DNA of 64,000 bases. It comes from Crocosphaera chwakensis CCY0110. GTDB lineage: Bacteria; Cyanobacteriota; Cyanobacteriia; Cyanobacteriales; Microcystaceae. Positions 37,844-45,604 of the stretch are shown here, in pieces; the first letter of the stretch is position 1, and each line of letters opens with the position of its first letter. The stretch covers positions 17,501-81,500 of the forward strand of contig NZ_AAXW01000006.1 of the NCBI RefSeq assembly GCF_000169335.1. Reading direction: 5' to 3'. The notes under the pieces were generated by a model. That model searched no databases. It saw nothing but the letters and a program-made list of their open reading frames with translations, and was not told where the DNA came from. The position numbers were made by a program, and so were the translations under genes.

Positions 37844-39205
37844 TTGCAATTTCATCCTAAATCCTGTCACAATGAAAGGGAAGTAGAGAGTAAGCTAATT
37901 GTTCAATATTTACTCCCAAAATTAGGTTATTCTCCTGAAAATTGGTATCAAGAAGTTATCTATCAAAATATTCGCTTAGATTTTTTGACCGTTGCTTCTA
38001 AAAAGATAAAAAATCTTTCTTCTTGTGTTGTCATCGAAGCAAAACACCCTCAAGAAAATTTAGATCATCATGTCCGTCGTTTAGGACATTACTTGATGAA
38101 AACCAAAAGTTTTTATGGGGTGTTAACCAATGGCAAAGAATTCCGAATTTACCAACGAGAAAAAGATAAGTTAAAGTTTATCTTTTATTGTCAAGGAGAA
38201 AACATTGCTAACAATATCGACAAAATTAATTCTTTGATTGGTAAAGAGAGTTTAAGTCAAAAATTCTCTACTTCTCCATCCCTTTCTGTTCCTAAAGTTT
38301 GTCAACCGTCTATTAAGGAGTTCAAAAAATTACCCATGAAAGTTATTGCTATTTATCATCATAAAGGTGGTGTCGGAAAAACTACCGTAGCGACTAATTT
38401 AGCTGCTGCTTTTAGTAACCAAGGAAAACGAGTTTTATTAATTGATATTGATGCTCAAGCAAACACCACTTTTGCCACTGGTTTAATTAAATTTCAATTT
38501 GATGATGATGATGATTTAAAAGATAAAAATGTTTTTCATTTACTTGAAAGTAAACATACACAAATACCTGATATTGTAAGAAAATCTGAAGGATTTAATC
38601 AGAAAGAAATTGATGTAATACCATCTCACATTACATTAATTTCAAAAAGACCTAAACTAGAAGCATCTTTACCTAGTCGTTCTCTATTAGTAAAACAATT
38701 AAAAGTAGTAGAAAATCAATATGACTTTGTGATTATTGATACCCCACCTTCTTTAGATTTATATGCACAAGCAGCATTAACTGCTGCTAATTATTTAATG
38801 GTTCCTTCTGACTTAAAACCATTTTCTAATCAAGGACTAACAAGTGTTAAAAATTTTGTCACAGAAGAAATTAATGAATATAGAGAAAGTTTAAGTCTAT
38901 CTAAACTTAAAATTATAGGTGTTCTTCCTTCTAAAATTTCTACTCATCATCAATATCTTAAGCATACATTTCCTAGACAAAGAGAAGTAATTTCTGAAGG
39001 TTATGGTTTCCCTATTATGGATAACATGATTTCAGAAAGAACTGCTTTATCTCATTGTATTAATCAAACAATACAAGTAGGAGAGTTAGAAATACCTGCA
39101 CCTAAATCAATCTTTCATTATGCAGATAGTGTTTCTTCTGCAAATACATCTGCTGCTGAATTTGAATCATTAGCTATTGAAGTTTTAGAAAAAATAGGAG
39201 ATTAA
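37844..39205 (+). CDS. HsdR-N-like nuclease domain fused to a ParA ATPase
   Basis: 453 residues. Residues 1-135 match the type I restriction enzyme R N-terminal domain of the PD-(D/E)XK fold: NEREVESKLIVQYLLPKLGY, LDFLTV (Asp46), VVIEAKHP (Glu65, Lys67) and YGVLTNGKEFRIY. After a Ser/Pro linker, residues 165-453 are a full ParA: AIYHHKGGVGKTTVATNLAAAF, LLIDIDAQANTTFATG, FVIIDTPPSLDLYAQ. Starts with TTG behind GAGGAAA. An in-frame ATG at 38336 (Met165) could give ParA alone. A ParB-like gene follows after 5 bases. No helicase or methylase is nearby. Cargo or target unknown. Confidence 0.88.
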   Translation: MQFHPKSCHNEREVESKLIVQYLLPKLGYSPENWYQEVIYQNIRLDFLTVASKKIKNLSSCVVIEAKHPQENLDHHVRRLGHYLMKTKSFYGVLTNGKEFRIYQREKDKLKFIFYCQGENIANNIDKINSLIGKESLSQKFSTSPSLSVPKVCQPSIKEFKKLPMKVIAIYHHKGGVGKTTVATNLAAAFSNQGKRVLLIDIDAQANTTFATGLIKFQFDDDDDLKDKNVFHLLESKHTQIPDIVRKSEGFNQKEIDVIPSHITLISKRPKLEASLPSRSLLVKQLKVVENQYDFVIIDTPPSLDLYAQAALTAANYLMVPSDLKPFSNQGLTSVKNFVTEEINEYRESLSLSKLKIIGVLPSKISTHHQYLKHTFPRQREVISEGYGFPIMDNMISERTALSHCINQTIQVGELEIPAPKSIFHYADSVSSANTSAAEFESLAIEVLEKIGD

Positions 39206-39210
39206 TTGTT

Positions 39211-40032
39211 ATGAATTTTTTCTTAGTTGATATTGATACTATTGCTAACAATATTCCTTTATCCGAAGATAATGAAAGTTCTGTACAGAGATTAGCAGAT
39301 GCTATTTTAGAGTCTGAATGTCTTATTAATCCTTTGGTAGTAAAAAGACTAGGAGTTGATTCTTATGAATTGGTCTATGGAGAAATAGAATATTATGCAG
39401 CAGTAAAAGCTAGTAAAATTGATCCCAGAAAAGGGGAAATGGTTGGTGTATTCATTCTAGAAAATGAAAAAGAAGATTCAATCAAAACTCAAGTCAATAT
39501 CTTGAGAAAATCTTTATCAAATGGAGGTAAGAATCATCAAACAGTTTGTAAAGCGAGTGATAACTATAATAAGTTGAACTCAGTACAAAAAGACATTAAT
39601 CAAATCCATGAAAAATTAGAATCTCTCATGGAATTAAACACAGCAAAAGGATTGAGAGATTTACTAGGAAAACAGATAAACAGTATAATTTCTGAATCTG
39701 AAAACAAAAGTAAAGAAGAAGCAATAAAATACCTGAGAACTTCTAAAGCTGAATTACTAGCTCAACAAAATAAAATTGATGCTCAAATTTTAGAATTAAG
39801 TAAGGTTAATTTAGCTGATACAAGTTATGAACAATTATCTACACTGATGAAACAAGCAGGAAGTAAAAGCAATCAAATTAAGGCGAGTTGGAAAGCTGTT
39901 GAATATTGGCGAAAATCTGATCAAGAATTAACTTGGGAGAATCTTAAAAAATCTACGGTTAAATCCAAAGAAAAAATCAAAGGTTTTGCTAATGCAAGCT
40001 ATCAAGTATTAAAAAAAGTTGCTTATTTGTAA
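39211..40032 (+). CDS. ParB-like protein
   Basis: 273 residues. The first 100 look like a ParB/sulfiredoxin-fold N-terminal domain: VDIDTIANNIPLSE, SVQRLADAILESECLINPLVVKRLG, YELVYGEIEYYAAVKA. In place of the GERR box it has GEIEYYAA. I see no convincing KorB-type helix-turn-helix. The middle is a charged coiled coil (about residues 120-210) and the end is basic. It is 5 bases after the nuclease-ParA fusion and surely cotranscribed. A partner that stimulates the ATPase or binds a centromere-like site is inferred. Confidence 0.72.
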   Translation: MNFFLVDIDTIANNIPLSEDNESSVQRLADAILESECLINPLVVKRLGVDSYELVYGEIEYYAAVKASKIDPRKGEMVGVFILENEKEDSIKTQVNILRKSLSNGGKNHQTVCKASDNYNKLNSVQKDINQIHEKLESLMELNTAKGLRDLLGKQINSIISESENKSKEEAIKYLRTSKAELLAQQNKIDAQILELSKVNLADTSYEQLSTLMKQAGSKSNQIKASWKAVEYWRKSDQELTWENLKKSTVKSKEKIKGFANASYQVLKKVAYL

Positions 40033-40153
40033 CTCTTTAACCCTCGAATAAGTTGAATAAATAATAACAGGGACTTAATCCATTATGTCCCTAAATTTTG
40101 CTATATAATAAAAAGAAGTAGAGAGTTTTTAAACATGATGAGTTGCAAAAATA

Positions 40154-40390
40154 ATGACCACAACCCCCAAACCTGAACCCACTTTAACCGATGTCATCCA
40201 AAAATTAGATAAACTCGCAGCAGATGTAGAACACTTATCCTCTGATGTAGAACACTTATCATCCGAAATGAAGCGGTTTGATGAACGTTTTTCTGACTAT
40301 CGACAAGCAACACAGTGGGTTGTGCAACTTGCTTTTACTTTAATTGCCAGCGCAACCATTACCGTTATTATTACATCAGTTTTAAAATAG
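40154..40390 (+). CDS. Small coiled-coil protein with C-terminal membrane helix
   Basis: 78 residues: a Pro/Thr start, a coiled coil with the heptad DVEHLSS repeated in tandem (residues 24-37), then one hydrophobic helix (VVQLAFTLIASATITVIITSVL). Small tail-anchored coiled-coil proteins of this type are frequent in cyanobacteria and are unassigned. The internal heptad duplication could change by slippage. No operon partner is evident. Confidence 0.65.
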   Translation: MTTTPKPEPTLTDVIQKLDKLAADVEHLSSDVEHLSSEMKRFDERFSDYRQATQWVVQLAFTLIASATITVIITSVLK

Positions 40391-40538
40391 AGAATTTTCT
40401 ATAGATAGCTATTGTTACGAAATATGACTAAATTTAAAGCTTGATTGCAATTCGACGTATTTTCTCACTCTTTAGGCCGAGAGAATGTTACGTTTGACCA
40501 ACGTTAAAAATATTCTGTCAAGCGATCGAGTCAAATTT

Positions 40539-40715
40539 ATGTATAAGAAAAACACCGATAAAGACTACGTCAGTGCTGCTTTAACTGCTGGTTTAGGTGC
40601 AGGTATCGTTACTTCCTTCGCAGTTGCTCAAGGCCAAAACCCGTTTCTTGCTCTAGGAATTACAGTATTAGCTGCGGTGTGTGGGGTAATTTGTCATCAG
40701 TTTGATTTAATTTAA
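40539..40715 (+). CDS. Small hydrophobic membrane protein
   Basis: 58 residues from the start MYKKNTDKDY, chosen because GATCGAG lies about 8 bases upstream and the residues before it are not protein-like. Two hydrophobic segments follow, AALTAGLGAGIVTSFAVA and FLALGITVLAAVCGVICHQF. A longer frame opens at 40485. Unknown function, probably inner or thylakoid membrane. Confidence 0.55.
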   Translation: MYKKNTDKDYVSAALTAGLGAGIVTSFAVAQGQNPFLALGITVLAAVCGVICHQFDLI

Positions 40716-40730
40716 CCCTCACTGTATGAT

Positions 40731-41126
40731 TTAAGAAATGACCGCAACACATTCAATCTCGACTAAAACATCCTTAGGAAGACGGGATACTTCTACACAA
40801 GCTCGAGCCGGTGCGGTCGCTTCAGGGAAATATTGAGCATAAACTTGGTTCATTGGGGCAAAATTTTCTAAATTGCTCAAGAAAACAGTTGTTTTCACCA
40901 CACTTTGCCAATTTGCCTCGGCTGCTTTTAATATAGCTTCTATATTCTTCATGACTTGTTGGGTTTGTTGACTAATGTCATTGTCCCCAACCAGTTGCCC
41001 CGTTTTTGGGTCTAAGGGTATTTGTCCAGAAATAAATAATAATTGTCCTTGTGCTGCGATCGCTTGATTATAAGGACCTACAGGTGCAGGTGCGTTATCT
41101 GTAGAAATAACTCGAATATTACTCAT
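40731..41126 (-). CDS. ridA: RidA family deaminase
   Basis: Reactive enamine/imine deaminase that protects PLP enzymes from 2-aminoacrylate. From MSNIRVIST the protein is 131 residues, the family length. Marks: APAPVGPYNQAI, LLFISGQIPLDPKTG and the substrate-binding Arg in PARACVEVSRLP, followed by VLVEIECVA. The frame continues 21 codons upstream into the tRNA-Arg gene, which cannot be coding. It starts only 15 bases past the tRNA 3' end, on the same strand. Confidence 0.95.
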   Translation of the reverse strand: MSNIRVISTDNAPAPVGPYNQAIAAQGQLLFISGQIPLDPKTGQLVGDNDISQQTQQVMKNIEAILKAAEANWQSVVKTTVFLSNLENFAPMNQVYAQYFPEATAPARACVEVSRLPKDVLVEIECVAVIS

Positions 41127-41141
41127 TTTCTTTAATTTTAA

Positions 41142-41215
41142 CGGGCTTGGAGGGACTCGAACCCCCGACCTTGTGGTCCGTAGCCACACGCTCTAATCCA
41201 CTAAGCTACAAGCCC
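41142..41215 (-). tRNA. trnR: tRNA-Arg (ACG)
   Basis: 74-base cloverleaf on the minus strand: acceptor GGGCTTG / CAAGCCC with discriminator G, D arm TAGCTTAGTGGATTAGAGC, anticodon arm TGTGG-CTACGGA-CCACA giving ACG, T arm GGGGGTTCGAGTCCC. The ACG anticodon is normally edited to ICG and reads CGU, CGC and CGA codons. It lies directly before ridA. Confidence 0.97.
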
Positions 41216-41287
41216 TTGTTTTTCTCAACGATTAATTATCGTAGCACAAGTTTCTACGACTTGGCAAGTAGCATAAAGCAACTTCTA

Positions 41288-41659
41288 TTAATTTCCTTTC
41301 CAGACTACCAAAATAACACCACAAACAATAAAACCTAAGCCAAACGCGCGATGAATGGGGATGGTTTCTTTAAAGACGAAATAACCAATTAAAACAGAAA
41401 ACACATAAATAATTGAAGCAGACGGGCCTGCAACGCTCAAATTAACACTGGTTAATAAGAGAATATAAGCGATCGCACCTAACCCATAGCAAGAGAGTCC
41501 GAGCATTAATTCTGGGGTCAACACAATATTTAAAATATGACTCACTGCGTTACCACTGTCCACTTTTCCTAACTTAGTGGCTCCCATTTTCAGGAATAAT
41601 TGCCCCATAGCACTGGTTAGCACTGAAAACAACAATAAACAAAACTCTTGTAAATTCAC
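41288..41659 (-). CDS. Small multidrug-resistance / EamA-type membrane transporter
   Basis: 123 residues forming four membrane helices: LLLFSVLTSAMGQLFLKMGATKL, LMLGLSCYGLGAIAYILLLTSVNLSVAGPSAS, IYVFSVLIGYFVFKETI and HRAFGLGFIVCGVILVVWKG. This is the SMR-like DMT fold that works as a dual-topology dimer. The LSVAGPSAS segment is typical. The family contains drug exporters and polyamine or lipid-linked-sugar flippases, and the substrate here is unknown. Confidence 0.82.
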   Translation of the reverse strand: MNLQEFCLLLFSVLTSAMGQLFLKMGATKLGKVDSGNAVSHILNIVLTPELMLGLSCYGLGAIAYILLLTSVNLSVAGPSASIIYVFSVLIGYFVFKETIPIHRAFGLGFIVCGVILVVWKGN

Positions 41660-41777
41660 AACCCTGTACTCCCTGAAGAACAGCTATAGTTTATTAAGAT
41701 ATAATAAGTCCCTTAAGAAAGTTATCACAATTTAGTCAACACTCGTTACTCCTTATCAATTATAAATTACTGACTTC

Positions 41778-43523
41778 ATGGCACTTGCAAGAATTCGACA
41801 ACTAGGCACCTATATCCGTCCCCATTGGCGCGTTGTTACTTATGGTATGGTAGCGTTGCTGGTAGTAAATGGGTTAGGGGTCTATATTCCCCTTTTAATT
41901 CGAGACAGTATTGATAATCTGAGACAAGCCTTTAGTTTCGAGGAAATATTACGGGCTGTTATTCTTATTTTTATTTTAGCTTCAATTTCTTGGGGAATTC
42001 GCATGGCATCTCGTCTCTTTATTTTTGGAGTGGGACGAGATGTGGAGTTTAGTTTAAAACAAGGTATCTTCGAGCATTTATTGACCCTAGAACCAGCTTA
42101 TTTTTCAAGAAATACATCAGGAGACTTAATTAACCGTGCTACGAGCGATGTGGACAATATTCGTCGTTTGGTGGGGTTTGCTTTACTCAGTTTAGCGAAT
42201 ACTATTTTTGCCTACGGACTAACTCTCCCTGCCATGTTAGCCATTAATGTACGGTTAAGTGTATTAGCTGTGGCCGTTTATCCCTTAATGTTAATTACGG
42301 TACAAGTCTTTAGTCGAAAACTACAAAAACAACAGTTAGACGTACAAGAAAAACTCTCTGAGGTTAGCCAACTCATTCAAGAAGATATGAGTGGCATTGC
42401 TTTGATTAAAATTTATGCTCAAGAAGAGAACGAAAGACGAGCATTTGCTGATAAAAATGATCAGCTTCTCAGAGCAAATTTAAAACTCGCTCAAACCCGT
42501 AATTTATTATTTCCATTAATTGAAGCATTATCCTATATCAGCCTTTTATTACTGTTAGCCTTTGGTACATCAGCCATTAATCAAGGCATTATTAGTATTG
42601 GGGATTTTGTGGCATTATTGATATTAGTAGAAAGATTGGTTTTTCCGACTGCTTTGTTAGGGTTTACCATTACAGCCTATCAACGGGGAGAAGTGAGTGT
42701 TGATCGAGTACAAGCTATCTTTCAAACAGAGCCTAAAATTCAAAATTCAGACGATAGTCTTGTCTTACCGATAGATTTAATTGAAGGAAAAATTACTGCT
42801 CAAAATTTAACCTATACTTATCCAGGAGAGCAAAAACCTGCTATTCAAGATATTAACTTTATCATTAAACCAGGAGAAATTATTGCCGTTGTCGGTCCTA
42901 TTGGCTCAGGAAAAACAACCCTAGCTAATAGTTTGCCCCGTCTATTAGATATTGATAAAGGAAAACTTTTTTTGGATGGTCATGATATTACAAAATTAGA
43001 CCTAAAAACCCTACGACAAGCCATTGCTTATGTGCCTCAAGACAGCTTTTTGTTTAGCACCACTATTTTGAATAATGTTCGCTATGGTGATCCTCTAACA
43101 GAAGCTTTTGAAGTAGAAAACGCAGCTAAACAAGCACAAATTCATGAAGAAATTTTCAACTTTCCTCAACAGTATAAAACCATTGTCGGTGAGAGAGGCA
43201 TTACCTTATCAGGAGGACAACGTCAACGCAGTGCATTAGCCAGAGCTTTGTTGATGAATTCTCCTGTATTAATATTAGATGATTCTCTTTCTAGTGTGGA
43301 TAATAAAACAGCTACTAATATTCTAAATCGGCTTTCTCAAAACAGACAAAGAACTATCATTTTTATTTCTCATCAACTGTCTGCTGCTGCACAAACTGAT
43401 CGCATTTTTGTTATGGATCATGGGAGAATTTTACAAATAGGAACCCATCAAAGTTTAGTTAATCAACCGGGTCTTTATCAACAACTATGGAAACAGCACC
43501 AACTAGCAGAAACCGTTAGTTAA
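41778..43523 (+). CDS. ABC exporter, fused membrane and ATPase domains
   Basis: 581-residue type IV ABC exporter half-transporter: six helices over residues 1-310, then the ATPase with Walker A VVGPIGSGKTT, Q-loop YVPQDSFLF, signature LSGGQRQRS, Walker B PVLILDDSLSSVD and switch HQLS. The Walker B is followed by Asp instead of the catalytic Glu (LILDDSLS), as in one member of some heterodimeric exporters such as the YheI/YheH type. No second half-transporter is adjacent. Inner membrane; substrate unknown. Confidence 0.93.
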   Translation: MALARIRQLGTYIRPHWRVVTYGMVALLVVNGLGVYIPLLIRDSIDNLRQAFSFEEILRAVILIFILASISWGIRMASRLFIFGVGRDVEFSLKQGIFEHLLTLEPAYFSRNTSGDLINRATSDVDNIRRLVGFALLSLANTIFAYGLTLPAMLAINVRLSVLAVAVYPLMLITVQVFSRKLQKQQLDVQEKLSEVSQLIQEDMSGIALIKIYAQEENERRAFADKNDQLLRANLKLAQTRNLLFPLIEALSYISLLLLLAFGTSAINQGIISIGDFVALLILVERLVFPTALLGFTITAYQRGEVSVDRVQAIFQTEPKIQNSDDSLVLPIDLIEGKITAQNLTYTYPGEQKPAIQDINFIIKPGEIIAVVGPIGSGKTTLANSLPRLLDIDKGKLFLDGHDITKLDLKTLRQAIAYVPQDSFLFSTTILNNVRYGDPLTEAFEVENAAKQAQIHEEIFNFPQQYKTIVGERGITLSGGQRQRSALARALLMNSPVLILDDSLSSVDNKTATNILNRLSQNRQRTIIFISHQLSAAAQTDRIFVMDHGRILQIGTHQSLVNQPGLYQQLWKQHQLAETVS

Positions 43524-43644
43524 GACAAGACAGTTTAATAATTCTTGACGTTCAGTGTTAAATTGCTCCCTAATTTGGGGAACCTTAACAGGAGATAGGT
43601 AAATCCTATGATTTTTTTATGTCAGTTGAGGACTTTAACTTAAT

Positions 43645-43962
43645 ATGAACAGTCGCCAAGAAGAATTTTCTGTTACTTTTGTCAACCCTAAAAATCAAAC
43701 CCAAAGAACCATTAAAGTTGCATCTGATCAGATCATTCTAGATCAAGCTAAACAAGATGGAATTGATCTTCCTGCTTGTTGTTGTGCTGCAGCTTGTACG
43801 GTTTGTGCTGGAAAATTGCTTGAGGGAACGGTTGAACAAACCGCTCAAGCGATTCAATTTTTAGGGTATCCTTTAGTTGATGCTGGTTATGTTCTTACTT
43901 GTGCTGCTTCTCCTACGTCTGATTGTACAATTTTGACTTATCAAGAAGAAGAAATATTCTAA
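43645..43962 (+). CDS. 2Fe-2S ferredoxin (plant type)
   Basis: 105 residues with the plant-type motif LPACCCAAACTVCAGKLLEG and a fourth cysteine in VLTCAASP (CX4CX2CX29-like spacing). Two extra cysteines flank the first ligand (CCC), which is unusual. Such ferredoxins pass electrons from photosystem I or serve nitrogenase or assimilation. The C-terminus ends in YQEEEIF, close to the usual HQEE tail. Which electron partner it serves is not readable. A hairpin lies 19 bases after its stop. Confidence 0.93.
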   Translation: MNSRQEEFSVTFVNPKNQTQRTIKVASDQIILDQAKQDGIDLPACCCAAACTVCAGKLLEGTVEQTAQAIQFLGYPLVDAGYVLTCAASPTSDCTILTYQEEEIF

Positions 43963-43980
43963 ATTTTGTCAAATAATTAA

Positions 43981-44001
43981 GAGGTGGAATTTTTCCACCT
44001 C
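43981..44001. terminator. Hairpin between the ferredoxin gene and the convergent gene
   Basis: GAGGTGGAA-TTT-TTCCACCTC, nine perfect base pairs with a 3-base loop, just after the ferredoxin stop and 6 bases from the stop of the convergent gene at 44007. No long T-run, so termination is inferred mainly from position. Confidence 0.6.
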
Positions 44002-44006
44002 ATTGA

Positions 44007-44369
44007 TTAAACGGTTTGATAGGTTATGAACAGTTGCTTTACCCATTCCGCACAGGACATCCACTTATACGGTTGAGTGGGTATTTGACACACTGATATC
44101 CCTTCTTGTTCTTTATCGCTGGGAACTAACATAGAATCTGATGAGCGAATCATTAGTTCCCCTTCTTGTAGTGCTTGACGCAACTGACGGCCGGTTTTCC
44201 AAGCACGAACTTTACTGACACTCCAGCGAGGATTAATCGGATAACCCACAAATCCTGATCTTAAGGCCGCATGGTTGTCTAAAGGGATAGTAGTACGCAG
44301 TAATATGTCTTGGGTTAAGTCCACCACTATGGGGTTGGAATTTTTTTCTTTTCCTTTCATATACCTCAC
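44007..44369 (-). CDS. Conserved-looking small protein of unknown function
   Basis: 120 residues, no membrane segment or signal. The centre SGFVGYPINPRWSVSKVRAWKTGRQLRQALQEGELMIRSSDSMLVP looks structured and is followed by a short tail with KWMSCAEWVKQLF. The likely start is the Met at residue 4 (MKGKEKN) or the first Met. I do not recognise the family; the composition suggests a cytosolic cyanobacterial protein. It follows, on the same strand, 107 bases after the start of the response-regulator gene. Confidence 0.65.
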   Translation of the reverse strand: MRYMKGKEKNSNPIVVDLTQDILLRTTIPLDNHAALRSGFVGYPINPRWSVSKVRAWKTGRQLRQALQEGELMIRSSDSMLVPSDKEQEGISVCQIPTQPYKWMSCAEWVKQLFITYQTV

Positions 44370-44476
44370 CCCCTATTGTATTAGGTACTACAATTCCATA
44401 GATTTTTTTCATCTTATTACAAAATATTAATTTTGCCTACATTTCTCTATTAAATTTTTATATCCTGGAAGAATTA

Positions 44477-45148
44477 TTATTCTCCAAAACGATAGCCTTT
44501 TCCGTACACTGTATGGATTAAGGGACTTTCTTCTTCTATTTTGCGCCTTAGTAAACGAATTAAAGCAGCTAAGACGTTACTATTTGGTTTTTCGGGTTCT
44601 TCCCACAAAAACTGATAAATTTGCTTATGGGTCAACAATTGGTGGGGATGCTGCATGAAATAGGTCAGCAACTTCACTTCTTTGTCCGATAGGCTAACCA
44701 TTCTTCCTTGACGATAAGCCACTTGGTTCTCTGGATCTAACTCTAAATCTCCTATTTTTAACCGACCTGTCCCAGTCCCTTCTAAACTAGGAAAACGTCG
44801 TAACAACGCTCTAACTCGAGCCATTAATTCCCTTAACTCAAAAGGTTTAACTAAATAGTCATCTGCACCAGCATCCAAACCCATTACTCGGTCATCTAGG
44901 GTGTCCTTAGCGGTGAGGAACAAGACCGGAGTGTTTTGACCTTGCGATCGCAATTCTTGGCAGATAGACAGTCCTGGTTTACCAGGTAACATCCAATCTA
45001 AGATTAACAAATCATAATTATTTTGTAAAGCTAATTCATAACCTTTTTGACCATTATCGGCCACATCTACGTCATAACCTTCGTGGGACAACACATGATA
45101 AAGGGGTTCGGTTAATTCCGCTTCGTCATCAACAAGAAGTATTTTCAT
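44477..45148 (-). CDS. OmpR/PhoB-type response regulator
   Basis: 223 residues: receiver domain (1-120) with DDEAEL, phospho-acceptor Asp in LLILDWMLPG near residue 51, Thr in FLTAKDT and Lys in YLVKPFE. The winged-helix DNA-binding domain (128-223) ends in HTVYGKGYRFGE. The sequence is close to the cyanobacterial RppA/ManR group as I remember it, which controls metal or redox-responsive genes, but I do not commit to a symbol. No sensor kinase gene is adjacent. Confidence 0.92.
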   Translation of the reverse strand: MKILLVDDEAELTEPLYHVLSHEGYDVDVADNGQKGYELALQNNYDLLILDWMLPGKPGLSICQELRSQGQNTPVLFLTAKDTLDDRVMGLDAGADDYLVKPFELRELMARVRALLRRFPSLEGTGTGRLKIGDLELDPENQVAYRQGRMVSLSDKEVKLLTYFMQHPHQLLTHKQIYQFLWEEPEKPNSNVLAALIRLLRRKIEEESPLIHTVYGKGYRFGE

Positions 45149-45604
45149 TGATTATTAGGATAGGAAATGTCTTGATTTTGATTTTCTTTCTATATCATAA
45201 TATTATGACCTTTAAATGGATTTCTAAAAGCTTTTACAATAACATTGTCCAACCTCTAAAAAAGTTAAATTATTATTAATAATCAATTTATTATTCTATT
45301 AAATAAATCTAAAGAAAACACAGCCAAACTCAATGAATAATCTATGATGGGGGCGAAGCTATATCAACAAAAAAAGTAAACCAATTGTCAAGAAAGCGTA
45401 ACTGAATCAATCTGATTACGTTGCAAAATAGTATATGCTGGCCTAAGTAGCACGACACATAAAAGGGAAGGAAATCCATAAAAGTTAAAGCCACAGATGA
45501 AGTGATTTTTATTTTGTTTCCTTGTACTTTTCGTTTTGCTTATGGTGACATAGTTGCTATTGAAATCTATAGAAAAGTTTGCATAGCCCACTCAGGATTA
45601 ATTT
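45149..45604. other. Long AT-rich intergenic region upstream of glgP
   Basis: 455 bases between the divergent response-regulator and glgP genes. A 67-codon minus-strand frame at 45388-45591 has no domain features. The stretch probably holds both promoters and a long glgP leader. I saw no riboswitch or repeat that I can name. Confidence 0.4.

Noticed and set aside
45388..45591. 67-codon minus-strand frame upstream of glgP
   Set aside because: No conserved features and it lies in a promoter-bearing intergenic region.
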